A stretch of 64,000 nucleotides of DNA from Synanceia verrucosa (Eukaryota; Chordata; Actinopteri; Perciformes; Synanceiidae). Of the stretch, positions 1 to 24,194 are shown one piece after another; position 1 is the stretch's first letter, and every line of letters starts with the position of its first letter. The stretch is from contig CM056553.1 of the NCBI GenBank assembly GCA_029721515.1, positions 227,501 to 291,500 on the forward strand, given 5' to 3'. Both the position numbers and the translations under genes were made by a program. The notes beneath the pieces are model-generated. The model worked only from the letters and a program-made list of their open reading frames with translations. It ran no database searches and was not told where the DNA came from.

Positions 1-1545
1 GTCAGACATTGATCTCTAATAGTCGATGTCAGACATTGATCTCTAATAGTCGATGTCAGACATTGATCTCTAATAGTCGATGTCAGACATTGATCTCTAA
101 TAGTCATGTCAGACATTGATCTCTAATAGTCGATGTCAGACATTGATCTCTAATAGTCGATGTCAGACATTGATCTCTAATAGTCGATGTCAGACATTGA
201 TCTCTAATAGTCGATGTCAGACATTGATCTCTAATAGTCGATGTCAGACATTGATCTCTAATAGGTCAGACATTGATCTCTAATAGTCGATGTCAGACAT
301 TGATCTCTAATAGTCGATGTCAGACATTGATCTCTAATAGGTCAGACATTGATCTCTAATAGTCGATGTCAGACATTGATCTCTAATAGTCGATGTCAGA
401 CGTTGATCTCTAATAGTCGATGTCAGACATTGATCTCTAATAGGTCAGACATTGATCTCTAATAGTCGATGTCAGACATTGATCTCTAATAGTCATGTCA
501 GACATTGATCTCTGATAGTCATGTCAGACATTGATCTCTAATAGGTCAGACATTGATCTCTAATAGTCGATGTCAGACATTGATCTCTAATAGTCGATGT
601 CAGACATTGATCTCTAATAGTCGATGTCAGACATTGATCTCTAATAGGTCAGACATTGATCTCTAATAGTCGATGTCAGACATTGATCTCTAATAGGTCA
701 GACATTGATCTCTAATAGGTCAGACATTGATCTCTAATAGTCGATGTCAGACATTGATCTCTAATAGGTCAGACATTGATCTCTAATAGGTCAGACATTG
801 ATCTCTAATAGTCGATGTCAGACATTGATCTCTAATAGGTCAGACATTGATCTCTAATAGGTCAGACATTGATCTCTAATAGTCGATGTCAGACATTGAT
901 CTCTAATAGGTCAGACATTGATCTCTAATAGTCGATGTCAGACATTGATCTCTAATAGTCAATGTCAGACATTGATCTCTAATAGGTCAGACATTGATCT
1001 CTAATAGTCGATGTCAGACATTGATCTCTAATAGTCGATGTCAGACATTGATCTCTAATAGGTCAGACATTGATCTCTAATAGGTCAGACATTGATCTCT
1101 AATAGTCGATGTCAGACATTGATCTCTAATAGGTCAGACATTGATCTCTAATAAGTCAGACATTGATCTCTAATAGGTCAGACATTGATCTCTAATAGGT
1201 CCGACATTGATCTCTAATAGTCGATGTCAGACATTGATCTCTAATAGGTCAGACATTGATCTCTAATAGTCGATGTCAGACATTGATCTCTAATAGGTCA
1301 GACATTGATCTCTAATAGTCGATGTCAGACATTGATCTCTAATAGGTCAGACATTGATCTCTAATAGTCGATGTCAGACATTGATCTCTAATAGGTCAGA
1401 CATTGATCTCTAATAGGTCAGACATTGATCTCTAATAGTCGATGTCCGACATTGATCTCTAATAAGTCAGACATTGATCTCTAATAGGTCAGACATTGAT
1501 CTCTAATAGGTCCGACATTGATCTCTAATAGTCGATGTCAGATAT
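1..1545. repeat. minisatellite in tbc1d9b intron (22/27-bp units)
   Basis: A tandem array of the core GTCAGACATTGATCTCTAATAG, either directly joined to the next copy (22 bp) or separated by TCGAT (27 bp). It starts before the window edge and ends near position 1545. Copies are nearly identical, so the array is young or homogenised. The 22-bp form begins with GT and ends with AG. It lies about 125 bp upstream of the next tbc1d9b exon. Confidence 0.95.
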
Positions 1546-1670
1546 TGATCGGCTCCAGGTACTGAGACGTCACACATAAACTAACACTCAACACTTCATT
1601 CTTAAGCTCAAAGTTGACGTCACCTCTTCAGCGTCGTTGTTCCATGTTTTTTTGTGATGTCTGTGTGCAG

Positions 1671-2608
1671 GTGAAGAGGGGAAGGATAAAGGCGGAGATA
1701 GCGAGGACATGAAAGGTAAATACCACACCTCTTATTCACCATGTGCACAGGTGTCACTCAGTGACTCACCTGACCACAGGTGTACTGTGACCTCTGACCT
1801 CTGTGCTGTTTCAGAGGAGAAGGTGAAGGACTACAGGTACTACCTGAGGATGTGGGCCAAAGAGAAGGAACCTAAGACAGAGACCATCAAAGACCTGCCG
1901 AGGATGAACCAGGTGAGGAGGAGAGCCGGTCCAGGTCCAGGTCCAGGTCCAGGACTCGTCTGACTGTATTAATCTGTGTCTCTGCAGGAGCAGTTCATCG
2001 ACTTGTGTAAGACTCTGTACAACATGTTCAGTGAGGAGCCTCTGGAGCAGCAGCTCTATCACTCCATCGCCACCGTTGCCAGCCTTCTGCTGCGCATCGG
2101 AGAGGTCGGCAAGAAGTTCACCAATGGTGGCAAGAAGACTGACAACGCCGCTCAGGCTCCACCCAGTCAGAAGGCCACACCCACTGTGTCTCAGCAAGAG
2201 GAGGGGTCCGCTCAGGGGGAGCCAGGTGAGGCTCAGGTGTGCCGTGCTCTCTCTGACGCTCAGTTGGAGCCGCTGGCTCTGCAGACGTCGGACGAGGAAA
2301 CTAAAGACGACACGTCGGTGTCGTCTTATTCGGTGGTGAGCTCCGGCTCGCTGCAGTGCGAGGACATCGCAGATGACACCGTGCTGATTGGCGGTGGAGA
2401 GCAGAGGCGGGGCAGCGTGCTGGATGTCGATTGGTCGATCGCCTTTGAGCAGGTGCTGGCCTCACTGCTGACTGAGCCGCCTCTCGTCGACTATTTTGAA
2501 AAGAAAAGAGACATCCACAGCAAGATGGCCGCCTATAAGGCTCAGAGGGCCGTGGAGCGACAGACAAGCTCCTCCTCCGACCACGAGCTGACTCAGCATT
2601 CCACCTGA
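1671..2608 (+). CDS. tbc1d9b: TBC1 domain family member 9B, C-terminal part (3' end of gene)
   Basis: The last three coding exons are 1671-1715, 1815-1912 and 1988-2608 (stop TGA 2606-2608). They splice in consistent phase to 253 residues. The sequence contains the conserved block VKDYRYYLRMWAKEKEP, then EQFIDLCKTLYNMFSE, a variable Ser/Thr-rich linker, and the family C-terminus ending in SDHELTQHS-. This is the region after the Rab-GAP TBC domain of TBC1D9/TBC1D9B; the GRAM and TBC domains lie upstream of the window. TBC proteins activate Rab GTP hydrolysis in membrane traffic. The choice of 9B over paralogue 9 rests on the neighbouring mrnip gene, which is adjacent to TBC1D9B in human. The 5' part is missing because of the window edge, not because of decay. 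Confidence 0.9.
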
Positions 2609-3261
2609 CCTCCTGGCTCGATGATGATGAAAATGACCATGATGTCGTCACAGACTGACCTGTTGTTCAGCAGGTGAGATGATTCTGTAGATGGTCTGTG
2701 AGTTTCTACCTGCCAAACAGGTGAAGCAGGTAAATAATCGGCTGGCAAATCAAAGCGTGTTTTTAACCCAAAGTAATGTAATCCATATGATTATAAATCC
2801 ACATAATCAAATCATTTCTGTTTATAATCGAGTCCTAAAATGTTTCAAAACTGAAAGAAGCTGAAGAAAATTTCATGATTGTTTTTGTTGGCTGGTAAAA
2901 GTTTATCTGATCAAAGAAATAAGTTTAAATGAGCTGAAATATTCTCGACCTTTTCCTTGATTTTAAGAAAATAAAACACAAAATGAAGTCATGTAGAGAA
3001 AGTGAAGTACATCTGTTTTACTTTTCATCCTTACAGTTCAGATTATATTAACCGAATATTAATGAAATCACATTACCTGTGTCACACAGGTGAGTTCACA
3101 CCTGAACCTCACACTGAAGTCTAGTTTGTTTGTGCTGCCTGTTTCTGATGACATCACTCCTCTGTTGAAAATATGATGATGTTGTTTTTATTATTTTTTC
3201 TCTCTGTAGTGCTTTTAAAATCCATGATGTTGATCAGTTATTGATCTGTATTCTGTTGTCT

Positions 3262-3267
3262 AATAAA
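3262..3267 (+). terminator. poly(A) signal of tbc1d9b
   Basis: AATAAA about 650 bp after the tbc1d9b stop. No other gene on the + strand lies between. Confidence 0.55.
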
Positions 3268-3409
3268 TACTGAACATTTCTTCCGTGGTGTCATGTTTAT
3301 GTTAATATTTTCCAATAAGAGGACAGAGAGGTTTGTTAACACCCTGCTGATAAGCTGTAAACTGAAAGAAAATCTATTTATTTCTAAACACGAAGTTAGA
3401 AAATAACAG

Positions 3410-3413
<4 letters not shown>

Positions 3414-3455
<42 letters not shown>
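3414..3455. repeat. (CA)n microsatellite; rest of 2609-3920 without gene
   Basis: A run of about 20 CA dinucleotides. The surrounding interval from 2609 to 3920 holds the tbc1d9b 3' untranslated region and then the mrnip promoter region. I see no other coding exon in it. Confidence 0.9.
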
Positions 3456-3463
<8 letters not shown>

Positions 3464-3920
3464 GTACACACAAAGAAGATTTGCTTTGCACAATCAAACC
3501 AAACGTCAACATAGAGTAAGATTTGTCAGTTATATTTTATCTTTCCACACCACAACTTCTGTTTTATTTTTTGTCAGTGCGATAAATTTGTGAGGGACAT
3601 AGTGGACACATTTTTGCCATCGCACTTCCTGCAAAAATTGCTGTCACAGGTGTGTAATGATGCAGACTCTATTTAAGGACTCAACGGTCCACTCGCCATC
3701 CACCCTACGTGGTTTAGGATGGAGGAGCCTCCTCAGACGCACTGGGCGGTTTGTGATTGAGCCGAAAAAAGGAGGAGGAGTAGGCGGTGGCAATCGACTC
3801 CGGTCGGCTCCGCTCGGCTTTACTCGGCTCCGGTGACGTTTCAGCGCAGTTCAAATAAACCCGGGGAAATTCGGCCGGAGGAGCAGAATCAGAACCTAAG
3901 CTGTTTACCGTCCGTCTGCC

Positions 3921-5718
3921 ATGGTTCAGGAGTTTCAGGTCGTCAGGTGTTTTTCCTGTCAGAGCTTCCAGGTTCAACAGGTAACAAACTACATAACGTA
4001 GAGATGCAGACTAAAGGCTAACAGTTAGGCTGTGACTGCTGAGCTAACTGCTAGGCTAACAGATGAGACTGCTGAGCTAACTGCTAGGCTAACAGATGAG
4101 ACTGCTGAGCTAACTGCTAGGCTAACAGATGATACTGCTGAGCTAACTGCTAGGCTAACAGGCTAACTGCTGTGACTGCTGAGCTAACTGCTAGGCTAAC
4201 AGGCTAACTGCTGTGACTGCTGAGCTAACTCCTAGGCTAACAGATGAGACTGCTGAGCTAACTGCTTGGCCAACCAGCTAACTGCTAGGCTAACAGGCTA
4301 ACTGCTGTGACTGCTTAGCTGAGTTTTATGAGCACAACAAGTACTCATACCACAGAACACATATATACACTACACATTATTGATTTATGTGTTCATCACT
4401 TTGATGTAGCAGATAATTTTCATGACTATATGGACAAAGTATGCAAGTAATTATGCTTAATCGGAATTGTTTGTTGTTTTTCAGTGTTGAATATATATAT
4501 TACATTTATATATATACATTTATATGTATGTGTGTGTATGTATATATATATACATATATACATATATATATGTATGTATGTATGTATATATACTATATAT
4601 ATATATACTGTATATGCATACATATATGTATATGTGTGCTATGTCTGTCAGGTGAAGAAGGTGAAGAAGGTGAACAGATGGAGCTGTAAGCTGTGTGGAG
4701 AGAAACAGTCACTGCTGAAGGTCAGAATGTGACATCTAGCAGTAGTATCATTAGTATTATTACCTGTATCATTACTACTATTACTACCTGTGTTATTTTT
4801 TTGTAGTATTGCCTGTGTTAATACCTAGATGGATAGGTGGTCATTTTTATGTATTATTACCTGCTTCACCTGTCGCACTGCCCTGATTGACTGACAGGAG
4901 TTTGGGCGGGGCTCTGGTGCGGACTGCAGACGTCATGTTCAGAAACTAAACGCCATTAGAGGAGTCATGATGGAGGACCAGGAGCGACACATCTTGTCAC
5001 TATGGTAACCAACCTGTCATCCATTTGTTAATGTGTTAATGTGTGCCTCCTGCTTTAATGTGAGTTCTGATGGTCAGCGCTAACAGGAAGCAGGTGGAGG
5101 TAGATGGAGTGGATGAACCTGAAGAGCATCACCAGGCTCACCAGGCTCAGGTGAGCCGCTGGAGCAAATACCTGGATGCACCTAAGGAGGATGAATCTGA
5201 GGAGCATCGCCAGGCTCATCAGGCTCAGGTGAGCCGCTGGAGCAAATACCTGGATGCACCTAAGGATGCGGCTCCAGAGGAAGACGAAGAGGAGAATGTT
5301 ATGATTGACGGGTGAGAGAGGCCACACCCACCTACCTATCAGTCTGCAGAAAGGGTTAAAAACACACTCCAGTTAGCTTGTTGCCAACTTGTTAGTGCAC
5401 AGGTGACATCATGGGTCAAACCAGGTGGGGTTTAGGGATGAAGGATTCTGGGAAACTAAATTCAGTTCAGAGTCCCAACAGTTCAAATCATTATGATTTT
5501 AATGTTTAGCAGGAAGAGGAGGCGAGTGGACAAGTGGACAGATAGCTGGACACCTAAGCAGGTAAGATGCTCACATCACCAACACTGATGTGTCTCCTGA
5601 GACGAATTGGCCTCTGACTTCAATACTAGTGCTGTTAGCTTGAGGTCATTTCCTGTTTTGTTCAATTCTTTTGCAGATCTCTTCTTTCAACAGACGTCCT
5701 GCTCACCCCCCCCACTAG
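3921..5718 (+). CDS. mrnip: MRN complex-interacting protein
   Basis: Six coding exons: 3921-3980, 4652-4720, 4898-5004, 5078-5311, 5510-5561, 5677-5718 (187 residues, all phases consistent). The N-terminus carries two CxxC pairs (RCFSC and CKLCGEKQS) separated by a Lys-rich stretch, followed by GSGADCRRHVQKLN. Both are hallmarks of MRNIP. The human protein binds MRE11-RAD50-NBS1 and promotes the ATM response to double-strand breaks in the nucleus. The conserved SRWxKYL motif occurs twice because 78 bp inside exon 4 are tandemly duplicated. Exon 5 has a TAGCAG tandem acceptor, so one arginine may be optional, and it encodes a basic KRRR patch resembling a nuclear localisation signal. The protein is much shorter than the roughly 340-residue human one, lacking most of the C-terminal region. 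It lies directly downstream of tbc1d9b, as expected from synteny. Confidence 0.9.
4011..4320. repeat. minisatellite in mrnip intron 1
   Basis: About nine degenerate copies of a roughly 33-bp unit built on GCTAACTGCTAGGCTAACAG, followed by unique sequence. Confidence 0.85.
4489..4640. repeat. TA/TG-rich microsatellite in mrnip intron 1
   Basis: Mixed TATA, TATG and TGTA repeats ending just before the polypyrimidine region of mrnip exon 2. Short open frames here are low-complexity artefacts. Confidence 0.85.
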
Positions 5719-5778
5719 TTGCTCTGTTTGTGGTTTGTTGTTGTTGTTTTTGTTTTGGGACTGTAGGACTGATTGTTT

Positions 5779-5784
5779 ATTAAA
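5779..5784 (+). terminator. probable poly(A) signal of mrnip (ATTAAA)
   Basis: A variant hexamer about 60 bp after the mrnip stop codon. No canonical AATAAA was noticed nearby on this strand. Confidence 0.4.
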
Positions 5785-5943
5785 GTGTCTTCGTTTTATC
5801 GACCTGCCTCAGATTTTTTTTTTGTTTTTCCTTCCTGTCCTGCTCCACAAAACAATAATAATAGTAGTAATCATAACTTCACTCAAACATGTTTCTGTAT
5901 TAAAAGAACAACAAGTGGTGCAGCTGAAATCAGAGGAAAAAAC

Positions 5944-5949
5944 TTTATT
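5944..5949 (-). terminator. poly(A) signal of the Kazal inhibitor gene
   Basis: AATAAA on the minus strand, about 160 bp past the stop at 6108. mrnip and this gene converge within a few hundred bases. Confidence 0.5.
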
Positions 5950-6107
5950 GGTGAAAATTTTCAATGAAAAATATATGAAAATATAAAACAGCTTTATAAA
6001 TTACTGTAAGGGCTGCAGTCATGTGTGTGAACACGCTAACAGCTACATTCAATCAGAACTCAAATTTACACGGGATGATGTCACTGAGCAGAGGGATGAT
6101 GTCATCC

Positions 6108-8308
6108 TCAGCAGGGCCCATCCATCACAATCAAAATATCAGTGTTTTTCACCCTGAATAGAAATAATCAATAGTCAGTCAGAGAGTAAATAACATCTTT
6201 TATGTGTTTGTATTCAGATGTGAAACTACATGTGAACTTTATCAACATGTCATTAGAAGTAAACATTTATAATAACTACATATATATAGAGACACTTGGC
6301 AGGTTCTAGTGTGAGTTAATCTGCAGCAGCTTCCCTCTATTGATCAGCTTTTCACTCCTGGGGTCTGTTTCACAAAGCAGGTTCAACAAACTCTGAGTTC
6401 ATCTACTCTGAGAAAGGAAACTGAGTTTCCGGTTCCAGAACAGCTGATTTGAGTTGGTTTAATCCACTCGGAGTAGTTTCACTTGGAGTTAAGCGCGTAC
6501 ACCACAGCGATAAAAAGCCAGCAGCAATGGAGCTCCGATTCAGCGAGTCTCCATGGCAACGGGGAAGCGGGGGCTGCGTTTTTCACCCCACTTGAATTGG
6601 AAATTTTAATGCGCTCATATGGCGAGTTTGAACACGTTTTTTTTTTTTTTTAGAAAGAAAAGAAACACCGCTGCAGCTGCAAAGAGAGGGAGACAGTGTG
6701 GAGAACATTACTGCCCGGGTCAGTGCGTAAGTTTAAATGTAGTCCTTTATAATTAAAGGACTACATTTAAACTGTTTGGTAGGCAGCCTCTTAACAGATC
6801 TCTGACTTATTGACCACTAAAATGTTCTCTAAGCTCACAATGTCCAATATTCACAATTCAGTATTCACTAAATATTTTTGCCAGTCAATCTGTGTTTGTA
6901 TGCAGATTAGCCATGTGCAATTTGCACGTTAGGCATGTCTCTGTCCCCAGTTATTGTCATGGAAACCATAGTCCTTCACAAGTGCACTGGTTTCATGTCG
7001 ATACCTGACATTCATTCAGTCATTTCCTCGCATTGTAATGCACATAAGCTACTGCATTCAGAGATGGGGATCCCCAAATATTGACGGATATTTGGCACAC
7101 TGACTGCGGTTGGTGATGCTGTAAATGTAAGGATGGATTAGGTTGTGTCTGTAGATTATGGACTGTGATGTGAAACGGTACTGCTCAGAAATGCAAGAAC
7201 ATCTATGAGCGGCCTGATAACAATCTGCCTATGAATATTTAATAATCTGTGCAGTAATGCTGCTCCTTCATCCACTGGATCCTTAATGAAAGGACATGTC
7301 ATTTTAACGGACGATAAAACTAGACTACTGAATGAATGAATGAGTGTGAGTGACTGAATGAGTGAATGAATGAATGAATGAGTGAGTGAATGAATGAATG
7401 AGTGAGAGACTGAATGAATGAATGAATGAATGAATGAGTGAGTGACTGAATGAATGAGTGAGGAAATCAAAAGAGGGTGGAGACAGAGAGAAACTCGAGG
7501 TTCATTGAGAAAAACCTGGCCAGGTTAGCTTCATAGAGTCTGTTACTACGGTAACTGACCGAGAGCTTAAGTTAGCTCTCTCTGTGAAACAGGCTAGAGT
7601 TAGCCCTCTTTCTCTGGTTTGAGTTACCTCTCTTTTTGAAACAGAAAACTGAGAGTTTCCCTCAGTTCAGGGTTAACAGACTTAAGGGTTAAGAGTTTCA
7701 CTAAACCTGCTTTGTGAAACGGACCCCTGACCATGATCAATATGTTGATCACAGACCGTTAAAGTGAACCAGACACTCACAGTCTGTGGACGCACAGATA
7801 GCATTCGTTGGCGTAGGTGACGCCGTCGCTGCCGCACACTGGCGAGTAGTTCAGAGGACATGCCTGCGTCACACTCATCCCCACACAGGAGGGCTGCAAT
7901 AAAGACAACAACAGTAAGAACGACAATAATAAAGACAGTAATCCACCTTTCCTCCATCTTTAATCCACAGTCATACAGTTCGTTTAGATCAGTTCAGGTT
8001 AGGTATGGTTAGATTAGGTGAAATTAGATTAATTTAGGTTAGTTGAGGTTAGTATAGATTAGTTCAGATGAGATTAGATTCTTACCCTCCTGTAGAGCCT
8101 GGATTTATCCTCAGCATCTGGAAAAACACACATTCATGTGTTTTGGGAATGGTTACGGTCGACTTTAATAAACAGAGAGATGACAGATATGGACAGATAA
8201 ATGAAGAAATAGACAGGTGATGGCTGGTTTATTCACCTGGTCTCTTCCAGTCTTACCTGCGCAGCAGAAAAAGGCAACACAGACCAGCAGAGCAATCCTG
8301 CCAAACAT
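6108..8308 (-). CDS. secreted single Kazal-domain serine protease inhibitor (SPINK-like)
   Basis: Four coding exons on the minus strand: 8257-8308, 8086-8117, 7781-7893 and 6108-6153, 80 residues in total with consistent phases. Exon 1 starts MFGRIALLVCVAFFCC, a typical signal peptide. Exons 3 and 4 encode one complete Kazal domain with six cysteines, including PVCGSDGVTYANEC and a C-terminal DILIVMDGPC. By Kazal numbering the residue at P1 (second after Cys2) is leucine, within C-P-L-N. That would favour chymotrypsin- or elastase-like proteases rather than trypsin; this is inference. The third intron carries an inserted PIF/Harbinger element (6361-7726). The exact SPINK orthologue cannot be named from sequence alone. 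Confidence 0.82.
6361..7726. mobile_element. non-autonomous PIF/Harbinger element with 3-bp CTG target duplication
   Basis: The terminal inverted repeats begin GGGTCTGTTTCACAAAGCAG on the left; the right end reads the same inverted with one difference in the first 20 bases. Both sides are flanked by CTG (6358-6360 and 7727-7729). A CWG target is characteristic of vertebrate Harbingers. Between about 6575 and 6730 a decayed reading frame resembles the Myb/SANT-like companion protein of Harbingers (fragments such as LELEILMRSYGEFEHV, with frame breaks). A TGAA/TGAG microsatellite fills 7330-7460. No DDE transposase was seen, so the copy is not autonomous. It lies in the last intron of the Kazal gene. 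Confidence 0.8.
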
Positions 8309-8699
8309 CCTGGATGAAAATTAAAAGTGGTTTCCTAGCATCTAATTGGCTGCTGGTTTGTCTCTGGCGGTCCTCAGTAGTTGTGGTGCGTCATATAAAG
8401 GACGGGCGACGTGTTGTCGTCGCTGCCTTTTGTTCAGGTTTAATCTGGGATTAACATTCTGTCTGGACTTTTGCTGACGCAGTGAAAACAGGAAGGAAGA
8501 GAGACAGAAAAACAAGTGTGGCTCTGCACAACAACATATTTACACAACTAGCACTGCACTAGTAGGTTCATCTCAGAAGTCCCTCCAGAGCCTCTACAGT
8601 GAGTGAGGAGTATAATACAGTTAAAAGTGTAAATAAAGGACCAGGCTATCACTACAACAACACTCTCTAAACAATATACACAAGCCCATTCACCTTGTT

Positions 8700-8935
8700 A
8701 GCATTTTTCAGGAGTTTGACACCAAGAAGCAAACAGTGATGTCTAGAGGACTGGATCAGAGCATCTCCAGACCTGCAGCTCTGGTGGGCTGTTCCTGGTC
8801 TACAGTGGTCAGGATCTATCAGAAGTGGTCCAAGGAAGGACCAGAGGTGAACCAGAGACAGGGTCATGAGAGGACAAGGATCACTGATCCAGGCTGGTCC
8901 TGGTGGTCTGATCCACCAGACCAGAGAAGTTAATG
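8700..8935 (+). mobile_element. Tc1/mariner-like transposase remnant (HTH part)
   Basis: The frame from 8736 encodes a short helix-turn-helix-like stretch (SISRPAALVGCSWSTVVRIY) resembling the N-terminal DNA-binding region of Tc1 transposases. It ends after about 65 residues with no catalytic part. A roughly 75-bp piece (about 8850-8925) is nearly identical to the inverted copy at 32310-32390, which supports a dispersed repeat. Confidence 0.55.
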
Positions 8936-9064
8936 AGTCAGAATACAGAGCAGATCAATTTGGAGGGTTTGGAGTGTGGTCGTGATGTTATGATGACTGG
9001 TGTATATACTGTATGTACACATCCATCCATCTTCTACCTCCTCTCATAGGGTCAGGGGGGCTGG

Positions 9065-9290
9065 AGTCTATCTCAGCTGGTGTAGTGGTTAGCACTGTCG
9101 TCTCACAGCAAGAAGGTACCGGGTTCAAATCCCGCCCCGGTGCCTTTCTGTGTGGAGTTTGCATGTTCTCCTCATGTCTGTGTGGGTTCTCTCTGATACT
9201 CTGGCTTCCTCCCACCATCCAAAAACATGCATGGGGATTAGTTTAACTGGTTAATTTAAATTGACCGTAGGTGTGAGTGGTTGTCTGTCT
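9065..9290 (+). mobile_element. tRNA-derived SINE-like repeat, plus orientation
   Basis: Contains an A-box-like TAGTGGTTAGCACTG and a B-box-like GGGTTCAAATCCC with tRNA-like spacing, followed by the GTGTGGAGTTTGCATG body of a very abundant fish repeat. The SINE class is inferred from the internal promoter boxes. I cannot name the family. Confidence 0.65.
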
Positions 9291-9305
9291 TTATGTGCCC
9301 TGTGA

Positions 9306-9430
9306 TGAACCCATGCAGACATGAGGAGAATATGCAAACTCCACACAGAAAGGCCCCAGGCCAGGATTTGAACCCGTTACCTTCCTGCTGTGAGGCAACA
9401 GTGATAACCACTACACCACCGTGCCGCCCC
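9306..9430 (-). mobile_element. second copy of the same SINE-like repeat, inverted
   Basis: The reverse complement matches the head of the 9065 copy, including both boxes, and ends in GGCGGCACGGTGGTG. Together the two copies form an inverted pair separated by a short spacer. Confidence 0.65.
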
Positions 9431-10135
9431 CATCCTGAGACAGTGAAACATATTTTGCTTGACTGTAGTCTCTATTGTGCTGAGAGGAGAGACCTCTTTA
9501 AACATTAACCGATTTGGGGTTGGTCTCATTCTCTGTTAGAACGCTATTTGGCCTCCATAACAATCAGCAGATAGAGACAGCCATTTTGCAGTTCCTCCAC
9601 GATACAAGACTGCATGCGAGAATATGAGACAAGACTGTGACTCACGAACTAACCTATGGAGGGCAGCAATACGCCGCGGAGCGTAACGCACCAACACGTT
9701 GTTTGCCAACCACCAATAAAACACCACAAGAAGAAGAATAGTTTGCTTCCATCAGACAGGGAATTGTGACTACTGTGGCCAAGAAGAGACAATAGAGCAC
9801 ATAATACTTCAGTGTCAGAAGTATGAGAGAGAAAGACAGAGTTTAATTACACATCTCAGGAACATTAAAATACCACTGGATATCAGAGTCATTCTACAAC
9901 AGAGCTCAGGGCACAAGAGTTACAAATTTATATTCCAGTTCCTTAAAGCAACGAGGCTGCTTGATAGAATATAATTTTTTTTTTTTTTTTTTTTTGAAGG
10001 GGTATTAGTAGTCGTCCTGATTCACACTCCTTACCAGTTGGTGGCGGTAATGCACCAATACGTTGTTTGCCAACCGCCAATAAAACCCCACAAGAAGAAG
10101 AAGAAGAAGAATAGTTTGCTTCCGCCGTTAAAAGA
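9431..10135 (+). mobile_element. two tandem LINE 3' ends (non-LTR retrotransposon)
   Basis: Two fragments each encode the Cys/His motif near the end of LINE polyproteins (TVKHILLDCSLYCAERR and TIEHIILQCQKYERERQ). The first ends at about 9740 and the second near 10115. Each ends in the fish LINE tail GTTTGCCAACCACCAATAAA (or a close variant), a CCACAAG motif and a GAA microsatellite. A poly(T) run (9976-9995) follows the second reading frame. Only 3' ends remain, as usual for 5'-truncated LINE insertions. The tail of the second copy ends within about 110 bp of the polr2b start codon. Confidence 0.6.
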
Positions 10136-10154
10136 AAAAAGAAGAAGAAGAATA

Positions 10155-10243
10155 CAGCTTCCGGGGCGCGCACTCTTGACGACAGTCCGTCGTCTCTCTT
10201 TGTCAGTTTGCTTTATTTTACAGTTTTTATCCGGAGATAAAAC
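10155..10243 (+). promoter_or_regulatory. polr2b core promoter / 5' UTR
   Basis: An ETS-type CTTCCGG (10158-10164) and a GC-rich stretch lie about 80 bp before the ATG. No TATA box was seen. This is typical of a housekeeping promoter. The transcription start was not determined. Confidence 0.4.
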
Positions 10244-23362
<13,119 letters not shown>

Positions 23363-23441
23363 AGTGGCGCTCCTCTTTTAAGTGAAGTTAAAGTTTGTTT
23401 GTACACTTTCACGTTGTGTCCCTTTGTTTTTGTAAAAATAG

Positions 23442-23447
23442 AATAAA
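23442..23447 (+). terminator. poly(A) signal of polr2b
   Basis: AATAAA 80 bp after the polr2b stop codon. Confidence 0.75.
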
Positions 23448-23621
23448 TCTGAGTTTCTGATGCTGATTCTGGCTTCTCATTGGCTCTTCAATGTCATGTG
23501 ACCAGACACCTTTAAATCAGAGCAGTCTGCAGGTGAGAATTATTAAATGTTTCATCAACGTGGTTTTATTTTAAGGAAACTTCTTAAATGTGAACAAATT
23601 GACAGAAATGTTTAAAAACAG

Positions 23622-23627
23622 TTTATT
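23622..23627 (-). terminator. candidate poly(A) signal of igfbp7
   Basis: AATAAA on the minus strand, about 570 bp past the igfbp7 stop. It leaves only some 170 bp between the ends of the two convergent genes. The interval 23448-24194 shows no other gene. Confidence 0.45.
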
Positions 23628-24194
23628 CAGCAGTGGAACAGCAGAAATATTCATCAATAAACAGTAAAAGAGTATAAAACTACTACAGTAATATTCAGAC
23701 CTGAGCTGTTGATCAATAAGGTTTTATTTCTGTTGTTCGACAGAAAATATCCTGTCAGCCGACCGTTGCTGTGGTTACCTGGTTGTGATCTGAGAAAGTG
23801 AAGTCAGATGTGAAACTGAAAGTAATGTTAATATTTTCATCAGTTGCTTGAATTTTAAGCGAACTTGCCATCGCTCACGAAGAATAGGGAGTGTGATGTC
23901 AGCACTGTTGTTATGGTAACCTACAGTTTAACAAAATAAAAGCTTGATTGATTTCAGTACAGTTCTCTCTGATTGTTCGGATAAATGATAAAAATATAAA
24001 ATGTTAAAATAAGAAACGCAAAAACTTACTGCTGAAGAAAGCAAAGCATATTTTATAACTTTAGGAAGTGGAACTAAATTAAACCTTAATTTAAAAAGGT
24101 GTTTTTTTTAAATCCAGAACTATGTGGGAATAAAAACCAGATTATTTCACAGAGACTTCCAAAGAACATCTGCAGGTGATGATCCTACAGGTGA

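Noticed and set aside
1..1545. CRISPR-like regular repeats
   Set aside because: Units are directly tandem with no unique spacers, in a vertebrate intron. This is a minisatellite.
9065..9140. Functional tRNA gene
   Set aside because: A and B boxes are present but the cloverleaf stems do not close, and a SINE body follows. The same applies to 52970-53045.
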